Shown here: positions 32,306 to 40,901 of the stretch, in pieces
Numbering within the stretch: position 1 is the first letter of the stretch
How the letters are laid out: every line of letters starts with the position of its first letter
NCBI GenBank assembly: GCA_947627275.1
Contig: CANQVK010000008.1
Location: forward strand, 29,289 to 93,288
From: an uncultured Ruminococcus sp.
GTDB lineage: Bacteria; Bacillota; Clostridia; Oscillospirales; Ruminococcaceae
Reading direction: 5' to 3'
Length of the DNA stretch: 64,000 nucleotides
Program-made: the position numbers and the translations under genes
Notes under the pieces: model-generated
What the model was told of the DNA's origin: nothing
Database searches by the model: none
Seen by the model: only the letters and a program-made list of their open reading frames with translations

Positions 32306-34378
32306 TCAGGTCAGAATTTTTTCGATAATGAGCTTACGCATTTTTATCATATCAAAAGCATCGGCAGAACCGCTGAAATCAAGGTCATAAAGAGTCAGAT
32401 CATCCGTATCAACAGCGTCAGCTCCCATAATATACCTATTCATTTTAACGGCATCGGCAACAGATACAGAACCGTCCATATTGCAGTCGCCCATAGAATA
32501 GGGACACTCGGGCATCACGTCGCTCTGAAAGCTGTGGAGAGACGAGGTCGTTTTCAAATCCCATCGAGAGTGAGAGCTTGTCTCGCTTTTCATTTCATTA
32601 TCGGACTTCAAGAACCAATTATCAGTGATTTTGTCGCTGTCGTCCCACGTTGTATCAACATGAAAATAATGACCGCCGATCTTTATGATATTCCAGATAT
32701 GATTACTGCTGTTTACCTGACAAGTCTCGATACCCGCTTCATGGAGAAGAAGATTATACGCCCGCGCGTAGCCGTCGCAAACAGCAGCTCCTGTTAAAAA
32801 CGGTGAAAGGTCGTTGTGATCCTCGGCTTCCGCATAAGCTTTTTGGCTGTATGAAACGTTTTCACATACCCAGTCATGCAGTACCTTTGCTTTTTCCATA
32901 TCGCTCATGCTGTCGTTTGTGTACCTGCTCACAACGTCTTTGACGTGCCACATAACATAATCGTTGACAAAGCCAACATCGTCCGCACCGCTGAAATTTC
33001 TTATAATAAAATCCTTGTATTTTTCGTTGAAATCGCCTGTAGCGTTGTCAAATGCGGGTTTGCCATTTATATTAGTAAGTGAAGGACACATATCAAAAGT
33101 ACCCGGTGAAACGGAAACGAAAGTATTATCAAAAATGATATTATTCAGCGGACAGTCCTTAAAAACACCTGCTGATGAATTTACATTTCCGTTGAATACA
33201 ATTTCCTGCAAATTATTACATCCCTTGAATGTACCTCCGCTGATTTTGCTGCCTGCATTCACTTCCAGTCTGCGAAGTGACGAATCGCTAAAAGCATAAC
33301 GATCAAAAGAAATTGAATTATATCCGTTAAAAGTAACAGTATCAAGTGCAGAGCAGTTTGCAAAAGCATAATTTTCAAGTTTAAAATCGTCCTTACCATT
33401 TTCAAAATGGACGTTTCTTATAGTTTCTGAATCTTTAAAACACCCATTGTTAAGAGCATGATAATCGTCACCATAATTCAAAAGCGGAAAAGTTATTTCC
33501 TCAACACCTAATTCAGACATATTCGTACTGTCATACACAAGTAATTCATCACTGTTAAAAGTTAGGCTTTTAAGTTTTTCAGGATATTCCAGTTTTAAAT
33601 CAAATTTTTTTATATCTTCAGGAAGAACAAGAGAAGTTATCAATTTCTTTTCATTTAGCCAAAAAGCATAGTTATCAATTATCTTTACAGGCATATTGTC
33701 AATTGATTCGGGTATAACAATATCTGTATCATTTCCGATATATTTTTCTATACAAATATATTTTCCTGTTGACACAGTGTATTTAATAGTGTACTGAAAT
33801 CCATTACTTATCGCATAACCGCTTTTTGAGTTTTGGCAATCAGCGTTTTTCACTTTATCTGCTAATTCATCAGGAAGAACATAATCTGTTCCCTCAAAGG
33901 CAGATTCAGGAATTAAAAAAATATCACTTCCGAAGTCCACATGTTTAAGATTTTTACAGTTTTTAAATGTATTATTCGGAATATACTTTGCAAATTCAGT
34001 AAGAATTACAGACTCAACAGATGAATTTTCAAATAACCCACTGCCAAAGGAAGAACATTGCGAAATGTCTACAGTTTTTATTGTCTGATTATCCGCAAAC
34101 AGTCTTTCGGGAAGCGAATAAACAAAATAACCGGCTATTTTGGCTGGAACAACTACATCAGGTTCAGTTCCGTCATATGATATGATATCCAAAGTTCCCC
34201 ATGGTGTTATTTTCCAATGAAAACCGTCCTCTGTCACACCTTTTTTTTCTTCATATTCAATGATTGACGGTGTGGCTTCTTCAGAATAGCCTGTCAGCGG
34301 TGAAAATTCCGCTGATAACGGCAGAACCGTAACAATAAGAGCCATTATAAATGAAATTATATTTTTATCTTTTTTCAT
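32306..34378 (-). CDS. Secreted LRR-transglutaminase-like-dockerin protein
   Basis: This 690-aa exported protein has a signal peptide (about 5-30) and BspA-type LRR units from about 45 to 450 (FKNCKNLKHVDFG, FANCSALDTVTFNG). A transglutaminase-like domain spans about 480-610, with plausible triad Cys534 (AAVCDGYARAYN), His560 (SNHIWNIIKI) and Asp575 (YFHVDTTWDD). The type I dockerin (about 630-690) has loops DCNMDGSVSVADA and DLDFSGSADAFD. The domain mix suggests a cellulosome-borne surface protein; whether it crosslinks or cleaves is unknown. It is AT-richer than its neighbours. Confidence 0.88.
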   Translation of the reverse strand: MKKDKNIISFIMALIVTVLPLSAEFSPLTGYSEEATPSIIEYEEKKGVTEDGFHWKITPWGTLDIISYDGTEPDVVVPAKIAGYFVYSLPERLFADNQTIKTVDISQCSSFGSGLFENSSVESVILTEFAKYIPNNTFKNCKNLKHVDFGSDIFLIPESAFEGTDYVLPDELADKVKNADCQNSKSGYAISNGFQYTIKYTVSTGKYICIEKYIGNDTDIVIPESIDNMPVKIIDNYAFWLNEKKLITSLVLPEDIKKFDLKLEYPEKLKSLTFNSDELLVYDSTNMSELGVEEITFPLLNYGDDYHALNNGCFKDSETIRNVHFENGKDDFKLENYAFANCSALDTVTFNGYNSISFDRYAFSDSSLRRLEVNAGSKISGGTFKGCNNLQEIVFNGNVNSSAGVFKDCPLNNIIFDNTFVSVSPGTFDMCPSLTNINGKPAFDNATGDFNEKYKDFIIRNFSGADDVGFVNDYVMWHVKDVVSRYTNDSMSDMEKAKVLHDWVCENVSYSQKAYAEAEDHNDLSPFLTGAAVCDGYARAYNLLLHEAGIETCQVNSSNHIWNIIKIGGHYFHVDTTWDDSDKITDNWFLKSDNEMKSETSSHSRWDLKTTSSLHSFQSDVMPECPYSMGDCNMDGSVSVADAVKMNRYIMGADAVDTDDLTLYDLDFSGSADAFDMIKMRKLIIEKILT

Positions 34379-34417
34379 AAAAATCCCCCACGATTTATTT
34401 CCGGAACTTTTTTATCA

Positions 34418-34501
34418 CTATCCACAACTTAACGATATTTATTTTTTGTAGGGACACGGCACGACGTGTCCCTACTAAAGCCCTCTTAAGTTGTTGACAG
34501 T
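34418..34501. repeat. Short family A-type element with inverted ends
   Basis: CACTATCCACAACTTAACG at the left and CTTAAGTTGTTGACAGTG at the right are inverted repeats around only 45 bp containing AGGGACACGGCACGACGTGT. It is the shortest clear family A-type element here. It directly abuts family C copy 2. Confidence 0.75.
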
Positions 34502-34505
34502 GCTG

Positions 34506-34607
34506 TTTGCCGATCTGCACGTAGAGAACGTAAGTGAGCGAATGTGCGAGGCAATTAAAATCAAAATTATAGTGAACGTCAAATTTATTTTGACGTTCAC
34601 TATAATT
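34506..34607. repeat. Family C repeat, copy 2
   Basis: It is 102 bp matching 21726-21827 with six substitutions and no gaps, ending in the same AT-rich hairpin. It lies between the divergent LRR genes and holds no gene. Confidence 0.8.
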
Positions 34608-34737
34608 ATAGCATATTTTATGCAATGTGTCAACCCGAATGATCAAATCTTAACACATTATAGCCAATACTCACATTTCAAGGAACATTTTTCCTTTTCC
34701 GCCAAAGGAGTTTACCATGAAAACTTAGTGAAATTTA

Positions 34738-34766
34738 TTGCAATCGTATTTGATTTATGCTATAAT
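34738..34766 (+). promoter_or_regulatory. Promoter of the membrane-anchored LRR gene pair
   Basis: TTGCAA (34738-34743), a 17-bp spacer and TATAAT (34761-34766) lie 35 bp before the ATG of the first gene. Confidence 0.75.
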
Positions 34767-34800
34767 AATAGAAAACAAAACTCGAATCGAGGATGAAAAC

Positions 34801-36906
34801 ATGAAATACTACAATAAAACAGCAGCTTTGACTTTGTGTCTGCTGATTTCGCTGTCCGCCGCCGTTCCGTCTGCGACCGCCTTTGCCGAGGGAGAAAGCT
34901 CGGGCGTTTCCGATACGACCGAATCCGCCGCAGCCGAATCAAGCGAAGCTTCGGACGAATCCGCCGAGATAACCTCCGGCGATTTCAAATACATTGTCGA
35001 TGATGACGGAAACGCACACATAACCTCATGCTCCTCAACAGCTGAGGAAATAGACATTCCTGAAAGTCTCAACGGCGTTCCCGTTACGGAAATAGACAAA
35101 AACGCCTTCATGAACTGCAAACCGAAAAAGATCGCCATTCATGGGAACATCGTTTATATTTCGGCTGACAACCCGTTTGCGCCCTGCCTTACTCTCGAAG
35201 AAATAGCGGTAGATGAGGACAGCGAATATTATACCGCCGTTGACGGCGTGCTGTACTCAAAGGACATGAAAACCATTATGCACTATCCGTCCGCAAAAAA
35301 GGGCGATTCATTCGCAATTCCCGATGGTGTGGAGGAGATCGGTACTGCTGCGATCTCTGATACGCCTTTAAAAGAAATAATCATTCCCGACAGCGTGAAT
35401 ACCCTTAACCGTCACTGTTTCAGCTTCAATTCCAAACTGACTTCCATAGATATGAGCGGAACTTCTATAACCGAGATACCCGTTATGGCATTTGTAAACT
35501 GCGACGCCCTTACAGAAGTCGTTTTTTCCGATTCTACAGGTGCTATCGGACTTGCCGCATTTATGGGCTGTAAAAGTCTTGCAGAGGTAACGCTCCCGGA
35601 ACAGTTATACGCAATAGATCAGAACGCCTTTATGGATACGGCTATGAAAATAGCAGTTATACCTGACAGCGTTCAGTCTATCGGCTATTCGGCTTTCGGA
35701 TACGATGAAAACGAAACCCCCGTAACAGACTTCACGATAGTCGGCTCCGCCAATTCGGCGGCTTCCAGATACGCCAAAGATACCGACGCGGAATACGATT
35801 ATTACAACGATTTCACTTTTATTGAAAGATCGGCATATGAAAAGCAACTGGAGCATGAAGCGCTGAACGCCAAGCAGTCCGGTGACTTTGAATATGCGGT
35901 CATTGACGGAGAGGGCTATATACTTGCCTGTACCTCTATGGAAAAAACCGTTGAAGTTCCTGCTGAAATAGACGGCGTTTCTATAACTGCGATATATTAC
36001 GGAGCTTTTCTGAGCTGCGGCTCGAAAAATATTATCCTACCGGAAACTGTCAAAACAATAGGAGAGAACGCATTTTCCGAGTACGCCGAAAGCGTCACCA
36101 TTCCCGGCGGATGCACCCTTATCGAGGGGGACGAGCCGTTCCTGAGATGCCATTCTCTGAAAAATATAACCATTACCGAAGGCGACGGCGAATATTGTTC
36201 ACAGGACGGAGTACTGTACAATAAGGACAGGTCGCTCCTTATCGCCTATCCGCAGGCATGTGAAAATACAGAGTTTACAGTTCCCGATACCGTTAAGGAA
36301 ATTGCGCCCTCTGCATTCTGCTATAACGATAAGCTTCAGAAAGCGGATCTGACGGCTGTTGAAACTATCGGAGATTACGCGTTCGAGGGCTGTCCGTCGC
36401 TTGCCGAGGTAAAGCTCCCGAAGACTCTTAAAAAAGTAGGACAAAATGCGTTCCTCGGCTGTTCGGCAATGAAAAGCATACGAGTATACGACAAGGTCGA
36501 ATATATCGGAAGCTACGCTTTCGGCTACGATTACGATGAACAGCTTGCGTTGGAAATTCAGAACAACGAGGACGAAATGTCGGGAGAAATGCCCTATTCC
36601 GTTATGGAGGGCTTTAAAATGTACGTTGAAAAGGATTCCCTTGCAATGCAGTACGCCGTAGACTGCGGCATAGAGACTGTTTCCGACACCGTTGCCGTCG
36701 GCAGCAAGAATGTCGATAAAACGTTTCTGTATGTTGTTATCGGAGCATTAGCGGCTGCAATACTTGCTATAGCGGGCATTGTTACAGGAAAAACCATAAG
36801 CAAAAAGAAAAAAGCAAAAGCAGCCGCAGAACGCAAGGCTAAGGCTGCCGAAAAAAAATCCGAAAACGCTCAGGAAGATAAGGAGGAAAACGCTGATGAA
36901 GCTTAA
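34801..36906 (+). CDS. Membrane-anchored BspA-type LRR surface protein (large)
   Basis: This is a 701-aa protein. It has a signal peptide (about 1-29), a Ser/Glu-rich linker and two LRR blocks (about 60-330 and 350-600), each opening with a GDFxY module (SGDFKYIVDDDGNAHITSC; SGDFEYAVIDGEGYILAC), as if internally duplicated. Repeat cores read IPDSVNTLNRHCF and LPKTLKKVGQNAF. A C-terminal helix (FLYVVIGALAAAILAIAGIV) and Lys/Ala-rich tail anchor it in the membrane, in place of a dockerin. The start ATG follows GAGG. It overlaps the next gene by 11 bp. Confidence 0.85.
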   Translation: MKYYNKTAALTLCLLISLSAAVPSATAFAEGESSGVSDTTESAAAESSEASDESAEITSGDFKYIVDDDGNAHITSCSSTAEEIDIPESLNGVPVTEIDKNAFMNCKPKKIAIHGNIVYISADNPFAPCLTLEEIAVDEDSEYYTAVDGVLYSKDMKTIMHYPSAKKGDSFAIPDGVEEIGTAAISDTPLKEIIIPDSVNTLNRHCFSFNSKLTSIDMSGTSITEIPVMAFVNCDALTEVVFSDSTGAIGLAAFMGCKSLAEVTLPEQLYAIDQNAFMDTAMKIAVIPDSVQSIGYSAFGYDENETPVTDFTIVGSANSAASRYAKDTDAEYDYYNDFTFIERSAYEKQLEHEALNAKQSGDFEYAVIDGEGYILACTSMEKTVEVPAEIDGVSITAIYYGAFLSCGSKNIILPETVKTIGENAFSEYAESVTIPGGCTLIEGDEPFLRCHSLKNITITEGDGEYCSQDGVLYNKDRSLLIAYPQACENTEFTVPDTVKEIAPSAFCYNDKLQKADLTAVETIGDYAFEGCPSLAEVKLPKTLKKVGQNAFLGCSAMKSIRVYDKVEYIGSYAFGYDYDEQLALEIQNNEDEMSGEMPYSVMEGFKMYVEKDSLAMQYAVDCGIETVSDTVAVGSKNVDKTFLYVVIGALAAAILAIAGIVTGKTISKKKKAKAAAERKAKAAEKKSENAQEDKEENADEA

Positions 36907-38233
36907 AAAAATAATTTCCGCAGTATCGGCGGCGCTCTGCCTGTTTTCCGCTGTTCCTGCCGCCGCATACTGTGTCGATACTCCCCAGTCGGGCGAACAG
37001 CTTTCGGACGGAACGTTTTATTACGAACTGATAAACGGCACATACACAATAACAAGCTGCAACCCCGAAGCGGTTTTTGAAGAACTGCCCGAGCTTAGAA
37101 ACGGTTATGCAGTCACTGCGATCGCCGACAAAGCCTTTGCCAACTGCACATATATCTCAAAACTGACTATCCCCGACACTATAACAGAGATCGGCAGCAG
37201 CGCATTTGCAGGCTGCACTTCTCTGAAAAAAGTAACTCTCCCCTCCCGACTTAAGGTCATGACGGACGGAATATTCATGGGCTGCACAAATCTCTCCTCG
37301 ATAGAGATACCCGATTCCGTAAATACGATAGAGTCCTACGCATTCTACAACTGCTCCGTCTTGACGGATGTCAAGCTCCCCGGCGAGCTTTCGACCATAG
37401 AGCCTATGGCGTTCGCAGAATGCAGCTCTATCGAAAGCTTTGACGTCGGCGACGGAAAAAGCTACGTTTTCGAGGACGGTATACTTTATAACAGCAGCAA
37501 AACCAATATTTGCAGAGCCTCCGCAAAGCTTACAGGCGACGTGTATATCCCTAACGGCGTTACAACCGTTGACGCAGGCGCATTTTCAGTCTGCGCAGGC
37601 ATCGAAAACCTTTTCCTGCCAACATCTCTGACCCATATCGGCGACGACGCATTCGGATACTGCGTCAAGCTGAAAAGCATTGATTTTTCCGAGGGACTGA
37701 CAACTATCTCTCCCGTTGCCTTTAAAAACTGCACATCGCTTGAAACGCTCGATTTTCCCACAACTCTCCGTGAAATTGGCGACGGAGCGTTCTTTAACTG
37801 CACTTCGCTTGAACGTGTTATAATTCCCGAGGGTACGGAAACCATAGGCGAGGGAGCTTTCGTAAACTGCTCTTCGCTTGCTAAAGCAGGGATCCCGAAA
37901 AGCGTGACTTCTGTCGGAAATAACGCTTTCGGCTTTGAACTGAACGATTCGGGAGAATACGTGCCGAAAGAGGATTTCGACCTCAGCGTATTTACAAAAT
38001 CCGCCGGAGCAAAATACGCAAAGGAAAACAAGATCTCCGCATCGTCAGTTGACAAGGATCTGAAATCGCTTGCATTTCTGATAATCGCTGCCGGACTTAT
38101 TCTCGCCGCCGCAGTATTCGCCGTGGTTCTTATGGCAAAAAGCCGCAAGAGCGCCTCTCTTTCCGCAAAAAAAGCGAAAAAGCTTGCAAAGGAAAAAGAG
38201 GAAGAAGAAAATTATAAAAAAATATTGGATTGA
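36896..38233 (+). CDS. Membrane-anchored BspA-type LRR surface protein (small)
   Basis: This is a 445-aa protein. The signal peptide is at 1-26 and about a dozen BspA LRR units (core IPDTITEIGSSAFAGCTSLKK) span about 55-365. A C-terminal helix (LAFLIIAAGLILAAAVFAVVLMA) and a Lys-rich tail follow. Its ATG lies within the last codons of the larger LRR gene with GGAGG upstream, so the two are translationally coupled and share topology. They may act together at the surface; this is inferred from coupling only. Confidence 0.87.
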   Translation: MKLKKIISAVSAALCLFSAVPAAAYCVDTPQSGEQLSDGTFYYELINGTYTITSCNPEAVFEELPELRNGYAVTAIADKAFANCTYISKLTIPDTITEIGSSAFAGCTSLKKVTLPSRLKVMTDGIFMGCTNLSSIEIPDSVNTIESYAFYNCSVLTDVKLPGELSTIEPMAFAECSSIESFDVGDGKSYVFEDGILYNSSKTNICRASAKLTGDVYIPNGVTTVDAGAFSVCAGIENLFLPTSLTHIGDDAFGYCVKLKSIDFSEGLTTISPVAFKNCTSLETLDFPTTLREIGDGAFFNCTSLERVIIPEGTETIGEGAFVNCSSLAKAGIPKSVTSVGNNAFGFELNDSGEYVPKEDFDLSVFTKSAGAKYAKENKISASSVDKDLKSLAFLIIAAGLILAAAVFAVVLMAKSRKSASLSAKKAKKLAKEKEEEENYKKILD

Positions 38234-38255
38234 TACTATAAATCTCTAAAACATA

Positions 38256-38292
38256 AAAACCTCTGTTCAGTCTCGAACAGAGGTTTTTGCTA
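38256..38292 (+). terminator. Terminator of the LRR gene pair
   Basis: AAAACCTCTGTTC and GAACAGAGGTTTTT form a 13-bp stem with a six-base loop, followed by T residues. Confidence 0.88.
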
Positions 38293-38335
38293 TATTTATA
38301 GGTCGCCTATAATTTCTGAGATTTTTTAAAAAAAG

Positions 38336-38362
38336 TGAAATATACCGATAAGTTTTTTCGTC
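38336..38362 (+). promoter_or_regulatory. Putative ECF-type autoregulatory promoter
   Basis: TGAAAT (38336-38341), a 17-bp spacer and CGTC (38359-38362) resemble the -35/-10 pairs used by ECF sigma factors and lie 31 bp upstream of the sigma gene. No sigma-A-like pair is evident closer in. Autoregulation is inferred. Confidence 0.5.
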
Positions 38363-38392
38363 TTAATAGATGAGGACCTCAGAAAGGAGTAG

Positions 38393-38953
38393 ATGATGAA
38401 TGATGCATCAATTATACAGATGTTTCTGAACAGGAATGAAGACGCTATTCATGAAGTCGATTTAAAGTACGGGAAGCTCTGCTTGCGTTTAGCAAATAAT
38501 ATTTTGATGTGCAAGGAAGACGCGGAGGAAGTTTTAGTTGATACGTATCTTAAAATATGGAATACTATTCCCGAAGATCGTCCCGATAATCTGACTGCTT
38601 ACATATGTAAAATTGTAAAAAGATTATCGTTGGACAGACGACGTTATAAAAACGCCCAAAAAAGGAATGATGAAGCTTCTGGTTCCATTGACGAATTGAC
38701 TGAACTTCTTTCAGATCAAAAAAATCCCGAAGATGATCTCATAATCAAAGATTTAAGCGATTCGATCAGCAATTTTCTTTTGAAAGAGAATAAAACCAAC
38801 AGACAGCTTTTTATAAGAAGATATTGGTATTATAATTCAATAGAATCAATTGCCGAACAATTTGAAATGAATCCTAAAACGGTTACAACTGTCCTGTTCC
38901 GAATAAGAAAACGACTGAAAAAATACTTGGAGAAAGAGGGGTACGATTTATGA
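38393..38953 (+). CDS. ECF-type RNA polymerase sigma factor
   Basis: This 186-aa sigma-70 family protein has a region 2 (NILMCKEDAEEVLVDTYLKIWNTI; about 35-60) and region 4 helix-turn-helix (SIESIAEQFEMNPKTVTTVLFRIRKRLKKYL; about 147-180), with a short linker and no regions 1 or 3. Two ATGs stand in tandem (38393 and 38396); the second is better spaced from AAAGGAG. Its stop overlaps the start of the next gene (ATGA), the common sigma/anti-sigma arrangement. Confidence 0.88.
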   Translation: MMNDASIIQMFLNRNEDAIHEVDLKYGKLCLRLANNILMCKEDAEEVLVDTYLKIWNTIPEDRPDNLTAYICKIVKRLSLDRRRYKNAQKRNDEASGSIDELTELLSDQKNPEDDLIIKDLSDSISNFLLKENKTNRQLFIRRYWYYNSIESIAEQFEMNPKTVTTVLFRIRKRLKKYLEKEGYDL

Positions 38954-39807
38954 AAAAAGATAAATTCGATACTGCTATTAATGGTATCAATGAAGATTTG
39001 ATCGCAGAGGCGGCGAACATTGTTCCCAAAAGAAAACGTCTTAATATCACAAGATACGCTTCGGCAGTTGCCGCGTGTGCCGTTTTTGCCGTTGGCGCCG
39101 CATTGGTCAAAAACCACGCTATGACTGTTCCCGAGTTATCGAAGCATGAAGAACACAGCGGCAGTATTGTGGAAAGTCAAGACATTAACAGTTATTCAGA
39201 TCAATTTACATCTGAAACCGACAATGAAAAAAACGTCCTCAAGAATGTTTCTGATTTTCAGCCAATAACTGAAAACGTAAACTATTACGGTAAGGAAACT
39301 GCCGAAGCCCAACAGTTTAACGAGGATAAAGCGACAAGCGTTGATTTGAACGTAAATGAAAATGATAATGGCTGTAATTCTGATACGGTTATTCGGGAAG
39401 AACCTACATCAAATGTTGAGATCTCCGATACGGCTACAGATGTAAATGCCAACACTTCCGTTGCTGATATCCCTGATGAAACTGCAACAAATGTTGTAAA
39501 CATTGAGCCAACCGTAAATACAAATGATAATGGTAACGCTCCTGATACGCCTGTTTATGATAATGGTGTTTGCGACAAACTGTGGTCAATAACCTTAAAC
39601 GGTAAAACCTACGTTGAGAACCGCACGAGCGTGAGCGGATTCACACCAAATCAGTATCTCGGAACTATCGCTGAATTTGATGAAGCTTCCGGACCTTACG
39701 ACACGTACAATACAGCTAACGAGGTTTACACAACGAACGAAAGCGAAACAGTTTTACTTATAAAACTTTCTGACGGTAAAACAGTAGCCCTGTCTTTATT
39801 GCAATGA
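38950..39807 (+). CDS. Putative membrane anti-sigma factor
   Basis: This 285-aa protein has a cytoplasmic basic head (1-33), one membrane helix (YASAVAACAVFAVGAALV, about 35-53) and a long Asn/Thr/Asp-rich extracytoplasmic region. The C-terminal piece contains WSITLNGKTYVENRTSV and VLLIKLSDGKTVALSLL. The partner role is inferred from the 4-bp overlap with the sigma gene and from topology; there is no zinc-binding anti-sigma HxxxCxxC motif. Neither the signal sensed nor the release mechanism can be read. Confidence 0.65.
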   Translation: MKKDKFDTAINGINEDLIAEAANIVPKRKRLNITRYASAVAACAVFAVGAALVKNHAMTVPELSKHEEHSGSIVESQDINSYSDQFTSETDNEKNVLKNVSDFQPITENVNYYGKETAEAQQFNEDKATSVDLNVNENDNGCNSDTVIREEPTSNVEISDTATDVNANTSVADIPDETATNVVNIEPTVNTNDNGNAPDTPVYDNGVCDKLWSITLNGKTYVENRTSVSGFTPNQYLGTIAEFDEASGPYDTYNTANEVYTTNESETVLLIKLSDGKTVALSLLQ

Positions 39808-39815
39808 TCTGCTAC

Positions 39816-39852
39816 AAAAGCCGCTATCTGCAAATCACAGATAGCGGCTTTT
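39816..39852. terminator. Bidirectional terminator after the sigma operon
   Basis: AAAAGCCGCTATCTG and CAGATAGCGGCTTTT form a perfect 15-bp stem with a seven-base loop. It lies between convergent genes and ends at the stop codon of the CPCC gene. Confidence 0.9.
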
Positions 39853-39853
39853 G

Positions 39854-40126
39854 CTATATTTCGTCATATAAAGGCTCGGCAGCTTTTTCTTCGTCAAGAG
39901 GTTCTCTTACAAAGGGGGTAAACTCCTCCGTACATGCGCCGTATTTCAGATAATTTTCCCTTGCCTGAGACAGGCTGACTTTATTTGCGCCGCCTGCCAT
40001 ATCGGGGTCACGGGTCTGACTTGCGTCGTCCTCCCAGAAGCATACGGGGCATACGTCATAGACGCCCTCCTCCCCGAGTGTATAGTATCCGCAGCAGGGA
40101 CATTTAAATTTATCATTGATTCCCAT
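39854..40126 (-). CDS. CPCC-family cysteine-rich protein
   Basis: This 90-aa protein starts FKCPCCGYYTLGEEGVYDVCPVCFWEDD, the zinc-binding hallmark of the CPCC family (two CxxC pairs), and ends with an acidic tail. Biochemical function is unknown. It lies eight bases downstream of the ABC ATPase gene and is probably co-transcribed, but the family is not specifically tied to polysaccharide export. Confidence 0.88.
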   Translation of the reverse strand: MGINDKFKCPCCGYYTLGEEGVYDVCPVCFWEDDASQTRDPDMAGGANKVSLSQARENYLKYGACTEEFTPFVREPLDEEKAAEPLYDEI

Positions 40127-40133
40127 ACTCCAC

Positions 40134-40871
40134 CTATTTCTTTTTCAGATATTCGTCGTATTTATCGCATATTTCCTTGGTTTCGCCGAAATCGACCTGT
40201 TTTCCCTTTTCAAGCCAAAGAACCTTGGTAGCCATTCGGCGTATCTGTGCCAGACTATGGGAAACAAGCAGGGTGGTCGCGCCGCCGTCTATTATTTCAA
40301 GCATTTTCTTTTCGCTCTTTTTTCGGAACGCTCCGTCGCCGACTGACAAAACCTCGTCAAGTATCAGTATTTCGGGCTTTACAAGACAAGCTATTGAGAA
40401 GGCGAGCCTTGACTTCATGCCCGAAGAAAGATGACTGAACTTTCTGTCCTCAAATTCTTTGAGTTCGGCAAATTCGATAATGCTGTCATAGGTCTGATTC
40501 ATAAACTCACGGGTATAGCCGAGCATAGCTCCTCTTAAAAAAGTGTTTTCCCGAACCGTCAGATCGCCGTCAAAACCCGTGCCAAGCTCCAGAAGCGAGG
40601 CGATGCTGCCGCGGACAGCCATAGTTCCCGCTGTAGGCCGCATAATTCCCGAAATGACCTTGCAGAGAGTGGATTTGCCTGCTCCGTTAGTGCCGATGAT
40701 CCCCAGAAGCTCGCCCTCGTTGAGGGAAAACGATATATCGTTCAAAGCCATAAATTCCTTCTGAACATACGTTCCCTTTATTTTCTGTATAATAACGTCT
40801 TTCAGCCCTATATTGGTAAAATCACCCACAATATAGGAGACCGAAACATTATTAAGTTCGATTTTCTTCAT
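40134..40871 (-). CDS. ABC ATPase for cell-surface polymer export (TagH/Wzt type)
   Basis: This 245-aa nucleotide-binding protein has Walker A GTNGAGKST, signature LSSGMKSRL, Walker B ILILDEVLSVGD and H-loop LVSHSLAQI. The LSSGMKSR signature and the SLLELGTGFD block are typical of ATPases exporting O-antigen or teichoic-acid-like polymers. It lacks a C-terminal polymer-recognition domain. ATG 40871 has GGGTGA upstream. It is the last export gene of a three-gene set. Confidence 0.9.
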   Translation of the reverse strand: MKKIELNNVSVSYIVGDFTNIGLKDVIIQKIKGTYVQKEFMALNDISFSLNEGELLGIIGTNGAGKSTLCKVISGIMRPTAGTMAVRGSIASLLELGTGFDGDLTVRENTFLRGAMLGYTREFMNQTYDSIIEFAELKEFEDRKFSHLSSGMKSRLAFSIACLVKPEILILDEVLSVGDGAFRKKSEKKMLEIIDGGATTLLVSHSLAQIRRMATKVLWLEKGKQVDFGETKEICDKYDEYLKKK

Positions 40872-40901
40872 ATAGTCACCCATTCCGCCGATATTATACG
40901 C

